Assembly (NCBI RefSeq): GCF_002980575.1
Contig: NZ_PVBS01000001.1
Location: 186,001 to 250,000 of the forward strand
Length of the DNA stretch: 64,000 bases
Reading direction: 5' to 3'
Origin: Sphingobacterium gobiense
GTDB taxonomy: Bacteria; Bacteroidota; Bacteroidia; Sphingobacteriales; Sphingobacteriaceae
The notes below the pieces were generated by a model. That model was given only the letters and a program-made list of their open reading frames with translations. It was not told the origin of the DNA and made no database searches. Below are positions 8,393 to 17,419 of the stretch, piece by piece (positions within the stretch are counted from its first letter, which is position 1; each line of letters starts with the position of its first letter). A program made the translations under genes and the position numbers.

Positions 8393-8524
8393 ATGGATAT
8401 GAATAAATTCAAAAGAGACTATAAATTTAGAAGCGCGGAATCGGATAATGAAGGTAAACGAAATCTGATTATTATTATCGTCGGTATTGTCGTCGTAATC
8501 GCGCTAGCGTATTTTTTGAGATAA
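8393..8524 (+). CDS. Small single-pass membrane protein (43 residues), unknown function
   Basis: ATG at 8393 opens a 43-codon frame: a charged N-terminal half (MDMNKFKRDYKFRSAESDNE) and a C-terminal transmembrane helix (LIIIIVGIVVVIALAYFLR). It is preceded by AAGGAGG at 8381-8387, an unusually strong Shine-Dalgarno match for this organism, six bases from the ATG. The reading frame, ribosome site and clean topology argue that it is real although very short. It follows rlmH on the same strand. I do not recognise a family. Confidence 0.65.
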   Translation: MDMNKFKRDYKFRSAESDNEGKRNLIIIIVGIVVVIALAYFLR

Positions 8525-8587
8525 AGTGAAGACACTATTATCTTCCATGGGTTCTCTGCCAATTGGCGGGACGGTAATCGCGTTTTT

Positions 8588-9034
8588 TTACAATATCGAT
8601 TTTTTGAATTGATGCCAAGCCATCTGGTCTGTTTTAAACGTTAAATCTGCTTCTTGCAGGCTATCGATTGGTATAAACCTAAAGACCTCCATCTTCTCTT
8701 TTTGCTTTTCGTGGGAAAAATCAAAAGGACTTGTCTTTATATCGAATAGAATTGGACTTCGCGCGCGTACTTGATAGTAGATCGAAATAATCTGGCTGTC
8801 ATTAAAGCTGGATCTTTCATAGAAATCCGTGGTATATATATGCCGAACGATATCTATTTCTAATTGGCATTCTTCCATGAACTCTCGTTTTAGTGCATCG
8901 ATTAACCCCTCGCCATACTCCAGCCCGCCGCCAGGAAATTTAGTGAAAGATACATTGAGCGTCTTTTCATCACTAATAAGAACTTCCTTGGTATCTGTAA
9001 TCAATAGACCGTAAACGCGTACATTAAAATACAT
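8588..9034 (-). CDS. Nudix hydrolase
   Basis: A 148-residue protein with a Nudix box at about residues 36-58 (GGGLEYGEGLIDALKREF then MEECQL). It has the metal-binding RE..EE residues; the last glycine of the G-x5-E-x7-REUxEExGU pattern is a cysteine. Nudix enzymes cleave nucleoside diphosphates linked to another group; the substrate here cannot be told. It lies 20 bases after the stop of the upstream unknown gene (9055-9789), so the two are probably one operon. Confidence 0.88.
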   Translation of the reverse strand: MYFNVRVYGLLITDTKEVLISDEKTLNVSFTKFPGGGLEYGEGLIDALKREFMEECQLEIDIVRHIYTTDFYERSSFNDSQIISIYYQVRARSPILFDIKTSPFDFSHEKQKEKMEVFRFIPIDSLQEADLTFKTDQMAWHQFKKSIL

Positions 9035-9054
9035 CTGAGTTTATTTTGATTTTA

Positions 9055-9789
9055 TTAAAGGGATTGAAATCCATTTTCGATGGCCAGTTCATCAGCGCCG
9101 AAAAATGAGTACTGCTTCGGTAAAAACCATTGTATGGTATTCATGATGGTGTTGAAATCTTTTTCCGATGGAAATTGTGTAGGTATGATATTGAACACCA
9201 AATCCTGCGATGCACGCTCTTCATCTGTATAATTACGGGCAATTAACATGATTTTTGGATTTTTGATCCCGGAATATTGTAAAAACTCGCGAATCTGTCT
9301 CCGAAGAAAATTAGGGAAAATCTCTTCAGCAGGTTGTCCTACCAAAATTTCCTCGTCCTTGTCGATGCCTAAATATTCTTCTGGATTAGTAAAGACAGTC
9401 TTATCGGTATAAAAAGAGCCGTTCAATTTAAGGTTTACTAAATCACCGTAGGAGAAAATCCAATCAGGTTGCTGTAAATCTGCGTTAATGGCAACGCCAA
9501 AACCCTGCTCTAATATGGTGTCTAGCTCGTTTTTGATAACAAATGCCTGAAAACTTTCTCCGGCAGCAACCGTCTGGAGTTGTATGTACGGAAAGCCGTC
9601 CTTGCTAATAGCCACTTCTGGTTCACCAAGCTTGAGGTTTGCTCCGCCGATATGACTCAAAAAATGATCTCGCCACTGTTCATCCCGCTCTGGAAAGGGC
9701 GAGTCCATCAAATTATTGATGATGATGGTTTTTTCAAGGTCTCCTAATAAACTATCCCCCTGATTGTTGTTATTGTTACTTACACTCAT
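9055..9789 (-). CDS. Conserved protein of unknown function
   Basis: A 244-residue soluble protein with no signal peptide and no membrane segment. The first 12 residues are Asn/Gln-rich (MSVSNNNNNQG); a second possible start is Met 28. The middle holds short hydrophobic strands (WIFSYGDLVNLKLNGSFY) and the C-terminal half holds LRRQIREFLQYSGIKNPKIM and a Trp/Phe-rich tail (IQWFLPKQYSFFGADEL). I do not recognise the family. It sits upstream of the Nudix gene in a probable two-gene operon. Confidence 0.75.
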   Translation of the reverse strand: MSVSNNNNNQGDSLLGDLEKTIIINNLMDSPFPERDEQWRDHFLSHIGGANLKLGEPEVAISKDGFPYIQLQTVAAGESFQAFVIKNELDTILEQGFGVAINADLQQPDWIFSYGDLVNLKLNGSFYTDKTVFTNPEEYLGIDKDEEILVGQPAEEIFPNFLRRQIREFLQYSGIKNPKIMLIARNYTDEERASQDLVFNIIPTQFPSEKDFNTIMNTIQWFLPKQYSFFGADELAIENGFQSL

Positions 9790-9866
9790 ATTTCTCTCTC
9801 CTAAAAAGAGCCCAAAAGTAAGGATTAAATTTGAATTTTAGATAAAATCGCTATCTTGGATACTTA

Positions 9867-10072
9867 TGTCAAAAAAAACTGGATATCCTTGGTCATCAAA
9901 CCTATCGCCATAAAGTTGAGCATTATATTATATGGAGGCGGATTTGAACTGCAACCGTATGGCTATCGCTCTTGGCTGTTCGACCAGAAATTTGAGTCGT
10001 GTATTTGTTAAGATGGCGATACCTGGAACGATTCGAATGCTTCGTTTACAGAAAAGTAGACAACTACGAGTA
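9867..10072 (+). pseudogene. AraC-family regulator remnant (C-terminal DNA-binding part, frameshifted)
   Basis: Two frames together read like an AraC-type C-terminal domain. One frame gives LDILGHQTYRHKVEHYI (to about 9930). The adjacent frame from 9932 gives EADLNCNRMAIALGCSTRNL, then SRVFVK, then RMLRLQKSRQLR. The order matches the AraC pattern (helix, A..LG.S.R.LSR.F, then LR...R.L). The N-terminal domain is absent and the join is frameshifted, so this is a dead fragment. An 87-codon open frame starting at 9932 would include part of it, but it runs on into unrelated sequence. It occupies most of the 386-base gap before pheT. Confidence 0.5.
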
Positions 10073-10146
10073 TGCATTTGCGCCAATAAAAAAGCCGTTT
10101 TTCTGTACATCAACAGAAAACGCTTTACTGAACACGTCAAAAAAAC

Positions 10147-10154
10147 TATCTTTG
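10147..10154 (+). promoter_or_regulatory. -7 box for pheT
   Basis: TATCTTTG fits TAnnTTTG exactly and lies 21 bases before the pheT ATG. Confidence 0.55.
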
Positions 10155-10175
10155 TGCCTAAAATAAAGATTCAAC

Positions 10176-12569
10176 ATGAATATTTCCTATAATTGGCTTA
10201 AGAACTACATAAACATTGATAAAACACCAGAAGAACTATCCTTGATTTTAACAGACATAGGGCTGGAAGTGGAGTTACTAGAAACGGTGCAGAGTATCCC
10301 AGGTGGTTTAGAAGGTTTAGTTGTAGGAGAAGTGAAAACATGCGCACAGCACCCCAATGCGGATAAATTAAAAGTCACAACAGTGGATGTTGGCAGACCG
10401 GAATTATTGCATGTTGTCTGTGGTGCACCCAATGTGCGGGAAGGACTAAAAGTAATTGTAGCGACGGTGGGAACGTATTGTCATCCCGTAAATGGTGAAC
10501 CTTTCAAAATCACGAAATCTAAGATCCGAGGAGAAGTGTCTGAAGGGATGTTATGCGGTGAGGACGAGATCGGTTTAGGAACCTCACACGCGGGCATTGT
10601 AGAGTTGAACGCTGATGCGGTAGTAGGCGCGCTGGTAAAAGATTATTTTAATATTCAAGACGATTTCCGATATGAAATCGGTTTAACACCCAACCGGGCA
10701 GACGCTGCATCACATTTAGGCGTAGCGCGCGATTTGGCGGCGTATTTCCGTAAATCTTATATATTGGATGACGTTTCCGCTTTTCAGGAAGGAAAGGATG
10801 TAGGAGTACAGGTAGAAGTAAAAGCAGCTGAGGCAGCCCTACGGTATGCCGGAGTGACTATTTCCGATATCACCGTAGGAGAGTCACCAGATTGGCTGAA
10901 AGAAAAACTGAATGTAATCGGCCTACGTCCAATCAATAATATAGTAGATATCACCAATTATATATTACACGATTTGGGACAACCTCTACATGCATTTGAC
11001 GCAGCGAAGATTGCCGAAAATAAAATAGTCGTACGGTACGCGGCAGAAAATGAGCTTTTTGTAACGCTGGATGGCGTAGAGAGAAAGCTCTCGTCAGAAG
11101 ATTTGGTTATTGCAGATGCGGATAAGCCGATGTGTATCGCTGGTGTTTTTGGAGGTGAATATTCCGGTGTTAACGAGACAACTACGAGTATTTTCTTGGA
11201 GTCGGCTTATTTCAATGCCGTATCGGTACGGAAGACATCGAAACGGCACGGTCTAAAAACAGATTCTTCGTTCCGTTTTGAGCGTGGTACAGATCCCGAT
11301 ATGCCGGTGTATGCGTTGCAAAAAGCGGCGTTGATGATTCAGGAGATTGCCGGTGGTAAGATCGTCTCCTCTATAACCGACAGCTATCCAAACCCCGTTT
11401 CGCCATTTGTATTCCCCGTTCATTATGGTCGAGTGCGACAACTGATCGGTAAGGAAATACCCGATATAGAAATAAAAGCCATTATCGAAGCGTTAGGAAT
11501 CTGCGTTTCAGAAGAGGACGGCGAAGAAATTACAGTGCGTGTGCCCGCTTATAAAGTCGACGTTACTCGAGAGGTAGATGTCATCGAGGAGGTGCTACGT
11601 ATCTACGGTTATAACAATATCGAACTAAAGTCACAAATTAAATCTTCTTTGAATACAACGGAAAAGCCGGATAAAGAAGTGGTGTTAAACCAGGTTGCGG
11701 ATTTATTGATAGGAAATGGTTATCGCGAGATATTAAACAACTCCCTTACGAAGTTATCGTTTGTAGAAAACGAACAAACGGCTGTTCGTTTGATTAACCC
11801 GTTGAGCTCGGATTTAGATACCATGCGTCAAAACCTGTTGTTTTCGGCATTGACGACTGTAGCGTATAACCAAAATCGAAAACAGCCAAATGCTAAATAT
11901 TTCGAATACGGTAAAACCTATTTTAAGACAGAAGAGGGCTATAAAGAGCAGCAAAAGCTAGCATTATGTATAGCTGGGGATCAAATAGAGGAGCATTGGG
12001 ATTTAAAAAGTAAAAAGACGAACTTTTATCATTTGAAAGCGGCTGTCGACGCTGTAATTAAACGTCTGAATATCGGAGGATTGCAGTTACAGGATACGGA
12101 TGAGACTTATTTTGATTACGGACTGAATTATGTGAAAGGACAAAAGGTTCTGGTAACGTTGGGCTCCGTCTCTGCCGGCAATCTAGAAAAAGCCGATGTG
12201 GATAATAAAGTTTATTTTGCTCAGTTTGATTGGGATCTTATTATCAAGATAATACGTAAAAATAAGATAAAGTATAAAGAGGTTTCCAAATTTCCTGCAG
12301 TACGCCGAGATTTATCATTACTAATCGATGATGCGGTGACGTTTGAAGAGCTGTTGCGAATAGCAACGAAAACCGAGCGTAAATTACTTAAAGAGGTTAA
12401 TATCTTCGATGTTTACAAAGGTACTGGACTTGCTGAAGGTAAGAAATCCTATGCATTAAGTTTTACGCTGCAAGACGAAGAAAAAACGTTAAATGACAAA
12501 CAAATTGAGACCATAATTAAAAAATTATTGCTTAACTTTGAGCAAGAAATTGGTGCGGTAGCGCGCTAA
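10176..12569 (+). CDS. pheT: Phenylalanine-tRNA ligase beta subunit
   Basis: A 797-residue subunit of the alpha2-beta2 enzyme that charges tRNA-Phe. Order seen: N-terminal MNISYNWLKNYINI, an EMAP-like tRNA-binding domain at about 40-150 (VVGEVKTCAQHPNADKLKV), the B3/B4 editing region at about 210-390 (LRPINNIVDITNYILHDLGQ), the B5 domain at about 400-475, a catalytic-like core, and the C-terminal FDX-ACB domain (FPAVRRDLSLLIDD). Length is normal. pheS is not adjacent, which is common in Bacteroidota. Downstream follow a coiled-coil gene and zapA on the same strand. Confidence 0.98.
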   Translation: MNISYNWLKNYINIDKTPEELSLILTDIGLEVELLETVQSIPGGLEGLVVGEVKTCAQHPNADKLKVTTVDVGRPELLHVVCGAPNVREGLKVIVATVGTYCHPVNGEPFKITKSKIRGEVSEGMLCGEDEIGLGTSHAGIVELNADAVVGALVKDYFNIQDDFRYEIGLTPNRADAASHLGVARDLAAYFRKSYILDDVSAFQEGKDVGVQVEVKAAEAALRYAGVTISDITVGESPDWLKEKLNVIGLRPINNIVDITNYILHDLGQPLHAFDAAKIAENKIVVRYAAENELFVTLDGVERKLSSEDLVIADADKPMCIAGVFGGEYSGVNETTTSIFLESAYFNAVSVRKTSKRHGLKTDSSFRFERGTDPDMPVYALQKAALMIQEIAGGKIVSSITDSYPNPVSPFVFPVHYGRVRQLIGKEIPDIEIKAIIEALGICVSEEDGEEITVRVPAYKVDVTREVDVIEEVLRIYGYNNIELKSQIKSSLNTTEKPDKEVVLNQVADLLIGNGYREILNNSLTKLSFVENEQTAVRLINPLSSDLDTMRQNLLFSALTTVAYNQNRKQPNAKYFEYGKTYFKTEEGYKEQQKLALCIAGDQIEEHWDLKSKKTNFYHLKAAVDAVIKRLNIGGLQLQDTDETYFDYGLNYVKGQKVLVTLGSVSAGNLEKADVDNKVYFAQFDWDLIIKIIRKNKIKYKEVSKFPAVRRDLSLLIDDAVTFEELLRIATKTERKLLKEVNIFDVYKGTGLAEGKKSYALSFTLQDEEKTLNDKQIETIIKKLLLNFEQEIGAVAR

Positions 12570-12607
12570 TGGATACGTTTAACGATTAATTGCGAAAAAA
12601 AAATTAT

Positions 12608-12916
12608 ATGGCTGGACTATCTACACAAATGAATGTCATTGTCGAGAAGACGAAGAATCTTATTCAGTTGTGCGAGGCCTTGCAGGAAGAAAATGATTTG
12701 TTAAAACTAGAAGTACAATCCTTACAGGTAGCATTTCAAACCAGTACAAATAAAGTACAGCAGCTGGAGGAAAAGGTTAAGGCTTTGGCAGTTGCAAAAA
12801 CATTGGATAATTCGGAGGTAGGTAAAGAAGCTATAAATGAAAAAATACTTGACACAAAGCAAAAAATTAACGATTTTGTGCGAGAAATAGACAGATGTAT
12901 AGGCTTGTTAAAATAG
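12608..12916 (+). CDS. Small coiled-coil protein upstream of zapA
   Basis: A 102-residue protein, almost entirely a predicted coiled coil with heptad leucines (LIQLCEALQEENDLLKLEVQ and VQQLEEKVKALAVAK). The ATG at 12608 is preferred over an upstream TTG at 12590. It lies 38 bases after pheT and 48 bases before zapA. Position and coiled-coil nature suggest a cell-division accessory protein, comparable in style to ZapB, but this is inference from context. No enzymatic motif is present. Confidence 0.75.
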   Translation: MAGLSTQMNVIVEKTKNLIQLCEALQEENDLLKLEVQSLQVAFQTSTNKVQQLEEKVKALAVAKTLDNSEVGKEAINEKILDTKQKINDFVREIDRCIGLLK

Positions 12917-12964
12917 GGGAAGAGTAGAGGCGGAAGCCTGTTACGTTATTTAAGCTCAACAAAA

Positions 12965-13255
12965 ATGGGAGAAATTTCCATAAAAATAAATATCGCAGAC
13001 CGTGTTTATCCACTGAGGGTAGCGACAGAAGAGGAAGAAGTGATTAGATATGCTGCGAAATTAATTAATGAAAAAATAAAGGAATTGCAGGAAAATTATG
13101 CGGTTCGTGATAAACAAGATTTATTGTCTATGTGTGTCTTGCAATACGCCACCGGAATGATAAAGGCCGAGCGTAATGCACAGCAACAGGAGAATGGATT
13201 GGAAGAGAAAGTTCACGAGTTGGATGCTATATTAACGGATTTCTTTAGAAAATAA
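12965..13255 (+). CDS. zapA: Cell division protein ZapA
   Basis: A 96-residue protein with the ZapA layout: an N-terminal small domain (ISIKINIADRVYPLRVATEE), then a long helix for dimerisation (AAKLINEKIKELQENYAVRD). ZapA binds FtsZ and promotes bundling of its filaments at the division site. The order zapA - 6S RNA - rny is typical for many bacteria and supports the identification of all three. Confidence 0.9.
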   Translation: MGEISIKINIADRVYPLRVATEEEEVIRYAAKLINEKIKELQENYAVRDKQDLLSMCVLQYATGMIKAERNAQQQENGLEEKVHELDAILTDFFRK

Positions 13256-13296
13256 CGATATCGTTCTTTATTTCAGAGCTTATAACGACGAATTTG

Positions 13297-13471
13297 CCGC
13301 AATTAAATTCGGGTTGTCACTATTTTAAACTTAACGCTTCAATATCACGAGCGAAAAAAGATGTAGGCCATTTTGCGAAAGCCATCTAGGTCATGATCAA
13401 TTGCTCAAATCATGTGTAATCGAAGTTTAATAATACATGGGACCTGTTACATTTAATTGCGGTTTTTTTTT
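13297..13471 (+). ncRNA. ssrS: 6S RNA (SsrS)
   Basis: The gap between zapA and rny contains a long-range perfect closing stem: CCGCAATTAAA at 13297-13307 pairs over 11 bases with TTTAATTGCGG at 13452-13462, followed by nine T (terminator). The roughly 155 bases between contain smaller stems, such as GATGTAGGCC...GGCC-like pairings around 13370-13395. Length (about 170 nt), one closing stem ending in a terminator, and position directly after zapA fit 6S RNA. 6S RNA mimics an open promoter and sequesters housekeeping RNA polymerase in stationary phase. The exact 5' end is uncertain by a few bases; a weak -7-like box (CGAATTTG) ends at 13296. Confidence 0.8.
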
Positions 13472-13501
13472 GAATAAACAGAAATACTATATATATAAAC
13501 A

Positions 13502-15061
13502 ATGGATTTAATTACAATTATTTTAATTATAATTTCGCTTATTATAGGTATCGTTATTGGTCGTTTTTTGTTGCAGGCAGTCTTCAAAAAACAAGAACAA
13601 GCGGCACAAGAAAGGGCGGAACGCATCATTAAAGAAGCTGAACAGCAAGCTGAGCATTACAAAAAACAACGGAATTTAGAGGCAAAAGAAAAGTTTCTGC
13701 AATTGAAAGCAGAGCATGAAAAGGAAGTTAGCCAACGCAATAGTGCGGTGGTTCAAAAAGAAAATACAATTCGGCAGAAGGAGCAGTCGTTGAATCAAAA
13801 ATTGGAAAGTCTCAATAGAGAAAAGCAAGATTTAGACAGCAAAAGCAAGAAACTTGATCATTTAATTGAACTCAACGAGAAGAAATCGGAAGAGGTAAAT
13901 CAATTAAAGAATCAGCACATCAAACAATTGGAAACAATAGCCGGTTTGTCTGCTCAGGAAGCTAGAGAACAATTAGTTAACTCCCTTCGTGAAGAAGCAC
14001 GTTCACAAGCCATTATGCAAATCAAGGATATCGTAGATGAAGCAAAATTGACGGCGTCAAAAGAAGCTAAAAAAGTCGTTATCCAAACGATTCAACGAAC
14101 AGCAACCGAATCAGCCATCGAAAATACCGTATCCATTTTCAATATTGAAAACGACGAAATTAAAGGCCGAATCATTGGTCGCGAGGGACGTAACATTCGT
14201 GCTTTGGAAGCGGCTACAGGCGTTGAAATCATTGTAGACGATACGCCAGAGGCGATCATATTGTCTGGATTCGATCCAGTGCGCCGGGAGATAGCCCGTT
14301 TGTCGTTACATAGATTGGTGACTGATGGACGGATTCACCCCGCTCGTATTGAAGAGGTGGTGGCGAAGACGCGTACACAGATTGAAGATGAAATTGTTGA
14401 AATCGGCGAGCGTACGGCAATTGATTTAGGTATACATGGCCTTCATCCGGAACTGATACGGATGGTTGGCCGTATGCGCTACCGTTCTTCCTACGGTCAG
14501 AATTTGTTACAGCACTCCCGCGAAGTTGCCAACTTTGCAGCAACGATGGCGGCAGAGCTCGGTCTAAATGTAAAACATGCGAAGCGTGCTGGTCTTTTGC
14601 ACGATATCGGAAAAGTGCCTGATGACAATCCGGAATTGCCACACGCTATTTTGGGTATGCAATTGGCGGAAAAATATAAAGAACATCCTGATGTTTGCAA
14701 CGCTATCGGGGCGCACCACGATGAAATAGAAATGACCTCGTTGATTTCACCGGTCGTCCAGGCATGTGACGCTATTTCCGGTGCGCGTCCAGGTGCCCGC
14801 CGCGAGGTGGTTGAGAGCTATATTAAACGTTTGAAGGAATTGGAGGAACTCGCCCTTTCTTATCCAGGAGTGGAAAAGACATTTGCTATTCAAGCGGGTC
14901 GCGAATTGCGGGTTGTGGTCGAATCAGAGAAAGTTTCTGATGCGCATGCGGAGATCTTGGCAGCAGACATATCCAACCGTATCCAAACGGAGATGACCTA
15001 CCCAGGTCAGATCAAGGTAACGGTTATTCGTGAAACAAGATCGGTTTCGTACGCGAAATAG
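13502..15061 (+). CDS. rny: Ribonuclease Y
   Basis: A 519-residue membrane-anchored endoribonuclease that starts mRNA decay. Order: N-terminal transmembrane helix (residues 2-24), a long charged coiled coil (about 30-200), a KH RNA-binding domain ([20 protein letters not shown], near 220-240), then the HD metal-dependent domain ([20 protein letters not shown] and AGLLHDIGK, near 335-370). Length and order are exactly as in the family. The gene starts 31 bases after the 6S RNA terminator. Confidence 0.97.
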   Translation: MDLITIILIIISLIIGIVIGRFLLQAVFKKQEQAAQERAERIIKEAEQQAEHYKKQRNLEAKEKFLQLKAEHEKEVSQRNSAVVQKENTIRQKEQSLNQKLESLNREKQDLDSKSKKLDHLIELNEKKSEEVNQLKNQHIKQLETIAGLSAQEAREQLVNSLREEARSQAIMQIKDIVDEAKLTASKEAKKVVIQTIQRTATESAIENTVSIFNIENDEIKGRIIGREGRNIRALEAATGVEIIVDDTPEAIILSGFDPVRREIARLSLHRLVTDGRIHPARIEEVVAKTRTQIEDEIVEIGERTAIDLGIHGLHPELIRMVGRMRYRSSYGQNLLQHSREVANFAATMAAELGLNVKHAKRAGLLHDIGKVPDDNPELPHAILGMQLAEKYKEHPDVCNAIGAHHDEIEMTSLISPVVQACDAISGARPGARREVVESYIKRLKELEELALSYPGVEKTFAIQAGRELRVVVESEKVSDAHAEILAADISNRIQTEMTYPGQIKVTVIRETRSVSYAK

Positions 15062-15087
15062 TAATTGTTAAATATATCAAAAGTACA

Positions 15088-15114
15088 GTTGCCTCGAAAA
15101 AGGCAGCTTTTTTT
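15088..15114 (+). terminator. Intrinsic terminator after rny
   Basis: GTTGCCT (15088-15094) pairs with AGGCAGC (15101-15107), one G-U pair, followed by seven T. Confidence 0.8.
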
Positions 15115-15153
15115 GTGAAATTAAGCTAGACGTTAATTTAATCACTTTTAGAT

Positions 15154-15297
15154 GTTCTTTTTTTAGAAAAAGGAACGAAAAAATCGTCGCTGTGGATGTT
15201 TGAGATAGTGGGAGGTGCTAAGAATGAATTTCTATATGCCTCAAACCTTGAGCTCACTTCGTTCGGTTTTTGTCTCCCCTCTATAAAGAAAGAGGGG
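15154..15297. repeat. Hairpin-bounded intergenic element, short copy (REP-doublet/MITE-like)
   Basis: Left hairpin at 15154-15176 (GTTCTTTTTT / AAAAAGGAAC with a G-U pair) is followed inward by an A-tract and CGTCGCTG at 15185-15192. Right hairpin (CCCCTCT at 15276-15282 with AGAGGGG at 15291-15297) is followed inward, read on the minus strand, by CAAAAAC and ACGAAG. No open frame of note lies between. The layout matches the larger element at 62374-62778, including the same inner CGTCGCTG motif. It fills most of the gap between rny and the response regulator. Confidence 0.45.
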
Positions 15298-15311
15298 TAA
15301 AATAAATTCCT

Positions 15312-15319
15312 TATTTTTG
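15312..15319 (+). promoter_or_regulatory. -7 box for the two-component/efflux genes
   Basis: TATTTTTG fits TAnnTTTG and ends 15 bases before the response-regulator ATG at 15335. It rules out the longer open frame that would start at 15317. Confidence 0.5.
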
Positions 15320-15334
15320 AATAAATACCAGCTT

Positions 15335-16012
15335 ATGCAAATTCTTGTAGTAGAAGACGATAACCGGATCAGTAACTTTTTGATTAAAGGACTGGAGGAG
15401 CGTGGCTATATGGTAACGTTATGCAAAAATGCGGAAGATGTATTAAAACAATATATCAACATCGAATGGGATCTTATTATTTTGGATATCATGTTGGGAG
15501 ATATGGATGGTGTACAGCTTTTACAGACATTGCGCTACAAAAAAGTATATACCCCTATCCTCATGTTAAGCGCATTGAATAGTGTTCAGGACAAAATATC
15601 GGCATTAGATTATGGTGCTGACGATTATCTTACGAAGCCCTTTCATTTTGATGAGCTACTTTCACGCATCCGAGCGCTTACTCGTAGACGAAGATACGAA
15701 CACCTAGAAATACCGAAGGCTGAACTACAGTTTGGGCGTCTACACATCAATTTTGAACAGTATAAAGTAACGTTGGGAGAGGACCCGGTTGATTTGTCAC
15801 CTAGAGAGTATAAGCTGCTTATCTATCTGGTGGAAAACGAAGGTAAAACAGTCACCAGAATGCAAATTTTAAACGCAGTCTGGGGTATTACGTTTGATAA
15901 TCACACGAATGTAGTAGACGTCTATATATCTTATCTCCGAAGTAAAATCGAAAAGGATAATGACAAGTATATTTTTACTGTCAAGGGTGTCGGGTATATG
16001 TTCAAAGTATAG
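15335..16012 (+). CDS. OmpR/PhoB-family response regulator (CusR-like)
   Basis: A 225-residue regulator: receiver domain (MQILVVEDD, phospho-acceptor Asp51 in LIILDIMLGDMDG, conserved YLTKPF near residue 100) and a C-terminal winged helix (DLSPREYKLLIYLVENEGKT and VDVYISYLRSKI, ending VKGVGYMF). It starts two bases-scale upstream of its partner kinase (gap of 3 bases) and heads a run of genes for a metal efflux pump. It is therefore the likely activator of the promoter before the outer-membrane component at 17395. Confidence 0.9.
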   Translation: MQILVVEDDNRISNFLIKGLEERGYMVTLCKNAEDVLKQYINIEWDLIILDIMLGDMDGVQLLQTLRYKKVYTPILMLSALNSVQDKISALDYGADDYLTKPFHFDELLSRIRALTRRRRYEHLEIPKAELQFGRLHINFEQYKVTLGEDPVDLSPREYKLLIYLVENEGKTVTRMQILNAVWGITFDNHTNVVDVYISYLRSKIEKDNDKYIFTVKGVGYMFKV

Positions 16013-16015
16013 CAT

Positions 16016-17350
16016 ATGAAGTTAAAACACAGGTTATCGTTATATTCTGTTGTGATGTTCGGGGTCATCATGCTGGTTTTCTCGATCGTGATTTATCTCT
16101 CCTATTACGCACAACTCGAACGAAAAGAGCAGCAATCACTGGAAAGTAAGTCTTTACTGGCCGCCATTTACTATTTAGAACAGGACGAGCTTTCTTTTCT
16201 AGAACACACCAACGTTAAAAACCAGCTGCATCGTACGATTTCTCGACAGCATATTGTCGTCTTTGATAGCCTGAATAACGTGTACAACGGAGATATGCGG
16301 GCCCCTGACGAAATTCCTTCTTCGTTTATTACAGATGTAAGGCACATGGGAAATGCTTTTTTTAAGACCGATTTATTCTTCTACAATGGGATCTTCTATC
16401 CAGATAATGAAGGCGACTTCGTCGTGATTACGCGAGAGTCTAGGACTGAGTTTAATGCACAGATGTCGTCCCTCTTTCATATATTGATGGCTGTTTTTTT
16501 ATTCGGTATACTGTTTATCTTCCTGTTTTCGCAGTATTTAAGCTATATCGCTTATCAACCTATTATCAAGATCATTAGTCAAATTAAAGACCGAGATAGT
16601 AAAAACTTCAACGAACCCCTTTCGTTGACCAGGACCTACACGGAGATCGGAGACTTAGTGAATACTTATAATCATTTTGTAAAACGTATAGAAAAGACCT
16701 TCAACGTACAAAAGAATTTTATCGATTACGTATCCCACGAACTGCGCACACCGATAACAGCGTTGTTGGGGACGTTGGAGGTAACTAAAAGTAAACCACG
16801 ATCTGTTGAGGAGTACGAACGGGCGATTACCCAATTAAGACAATACACACTTGACCTACAAACTACATTGGATCAAATGATGCTCCTTTCAGGCGCGAAG
16901 ACGAATTTCGAACTACAGCCAACGCGGGTTGATGAAGTGCTTTGGCAGCTTGTGGAAAATATGGTACTGTACCACCGGGCACATATTGATGTTGATCTTC
17001 AAGTAGAAAATAATGCTTTATTGACTGTCGAAGGCAACGACAAGCTACTTGAACTGGCTATTGGAAACGTTCTAGAAAACGCGATTAAATATTCGAATAA
17101 TAAGATGGTTAAGGTTATGTTTCGCGAGCAGGGAAATAAGTTGGTCGTCTCTATTATCGATCAAGGGATTGGTATTCCGCAGCAGGATCTTCAACATATT
17201 CGGCAAAATTTTTATCGAGGCCATAACACACAGAAATATCAAGGGAAGGGTATCGGGTTATCGATGGCGAATATTATTTTTTCCCTTCATCAAGTAGAGA
17301 TGGAAATCTCTTCGAGTACGCAGGGAACAATTGTCCACTTGCATTTCTAA
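16016..17350 (+). CDS. Sensor histidine kinase (CusS-like)
   Basis: A 444-residue membrane kinase with two transmembrane segments (about 9-31 and 155-180) enclosing a roughly 120-residue periplasmic sensor. A HAMP-like linker follows, then the HisKA box FIDYVSHELRTPITALLGTL (His241), and the ATPase motifs NVLENAIKYS, DQGIGIP and GKGIGLSMA. It forms a two-component pair with the preceding regulator. The neighbouring pump suggests sensing of periplasmic metal ions, but no metal-binding Met/His/Cys cluster stands out in the sensor region, so the ligand is open. Confidence 0.92.
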   Translation: MKLKHRLSLYSVVMFGVIMLVFSIVIYLSYYAQLERKEQQSLESKSLLAAIYYLEQDELSFLEHTNVKNQLHRTISRQHIVVFDSLNNVYNGDMRAPDEIPSSFITDVRHMGNAFFKTDLFFYNGIFYPDNEGDFVVITRESRTEFNAQMSSLFHILMAVFLFGILFIFLFSQYLSYIAYQPIIKIISQIKDRDSKNFNEPLSLTRTYTEIGDLVNTYNHFVKRIEKTFNVQKNFIDYVSHELRTPITALLGTLEVTKSKPRSVEEYERAITQLRQYTLDLQTTLDQMMLLSGAKTNFELQPTRVDEVLWQLVENMVLYHRAHIDVDLQVENNALLTVEGNDKLLELAIGNVLENAIKYSNNKMVKVMFREQGNKLVVSIIDQGIGIPQQDLQHIRQNFYRGHNTQKYQGKGIGLSMANIIFSLHQVEMEISSSTQGTIVHLHF

Positions 17351-17394
17351 TCAAATTCTAATCTATCACGAAATTTAGCTTAACGTTGCTGACG

Positions 17395-17402
17395 TACATT
17401 TG
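17395..17402 (+). promoter_or_regulatory. -7 box before the efflux genes
   Basis: TACATTTG, an exact TAnnTTTG box 17 bases before the GTG start at 17420. It lies between the kinase stop and the outer-membrane gene, so the pump genes can be transcribed separately from the regulators. Confidence 0.5.
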
Positions 17403-17419
17403 TTGAAAATGTATAGAAG

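Noticed and set aside
9932..10192. 86-codon open frame upstream of pheT as an intact gene
   Set aside because: Only its first ~45 residues resemble an AraC HTH; the preceding part of that domain is in another frame and the tail overlaps the pheT promoter and start. Treated as pseudogene.
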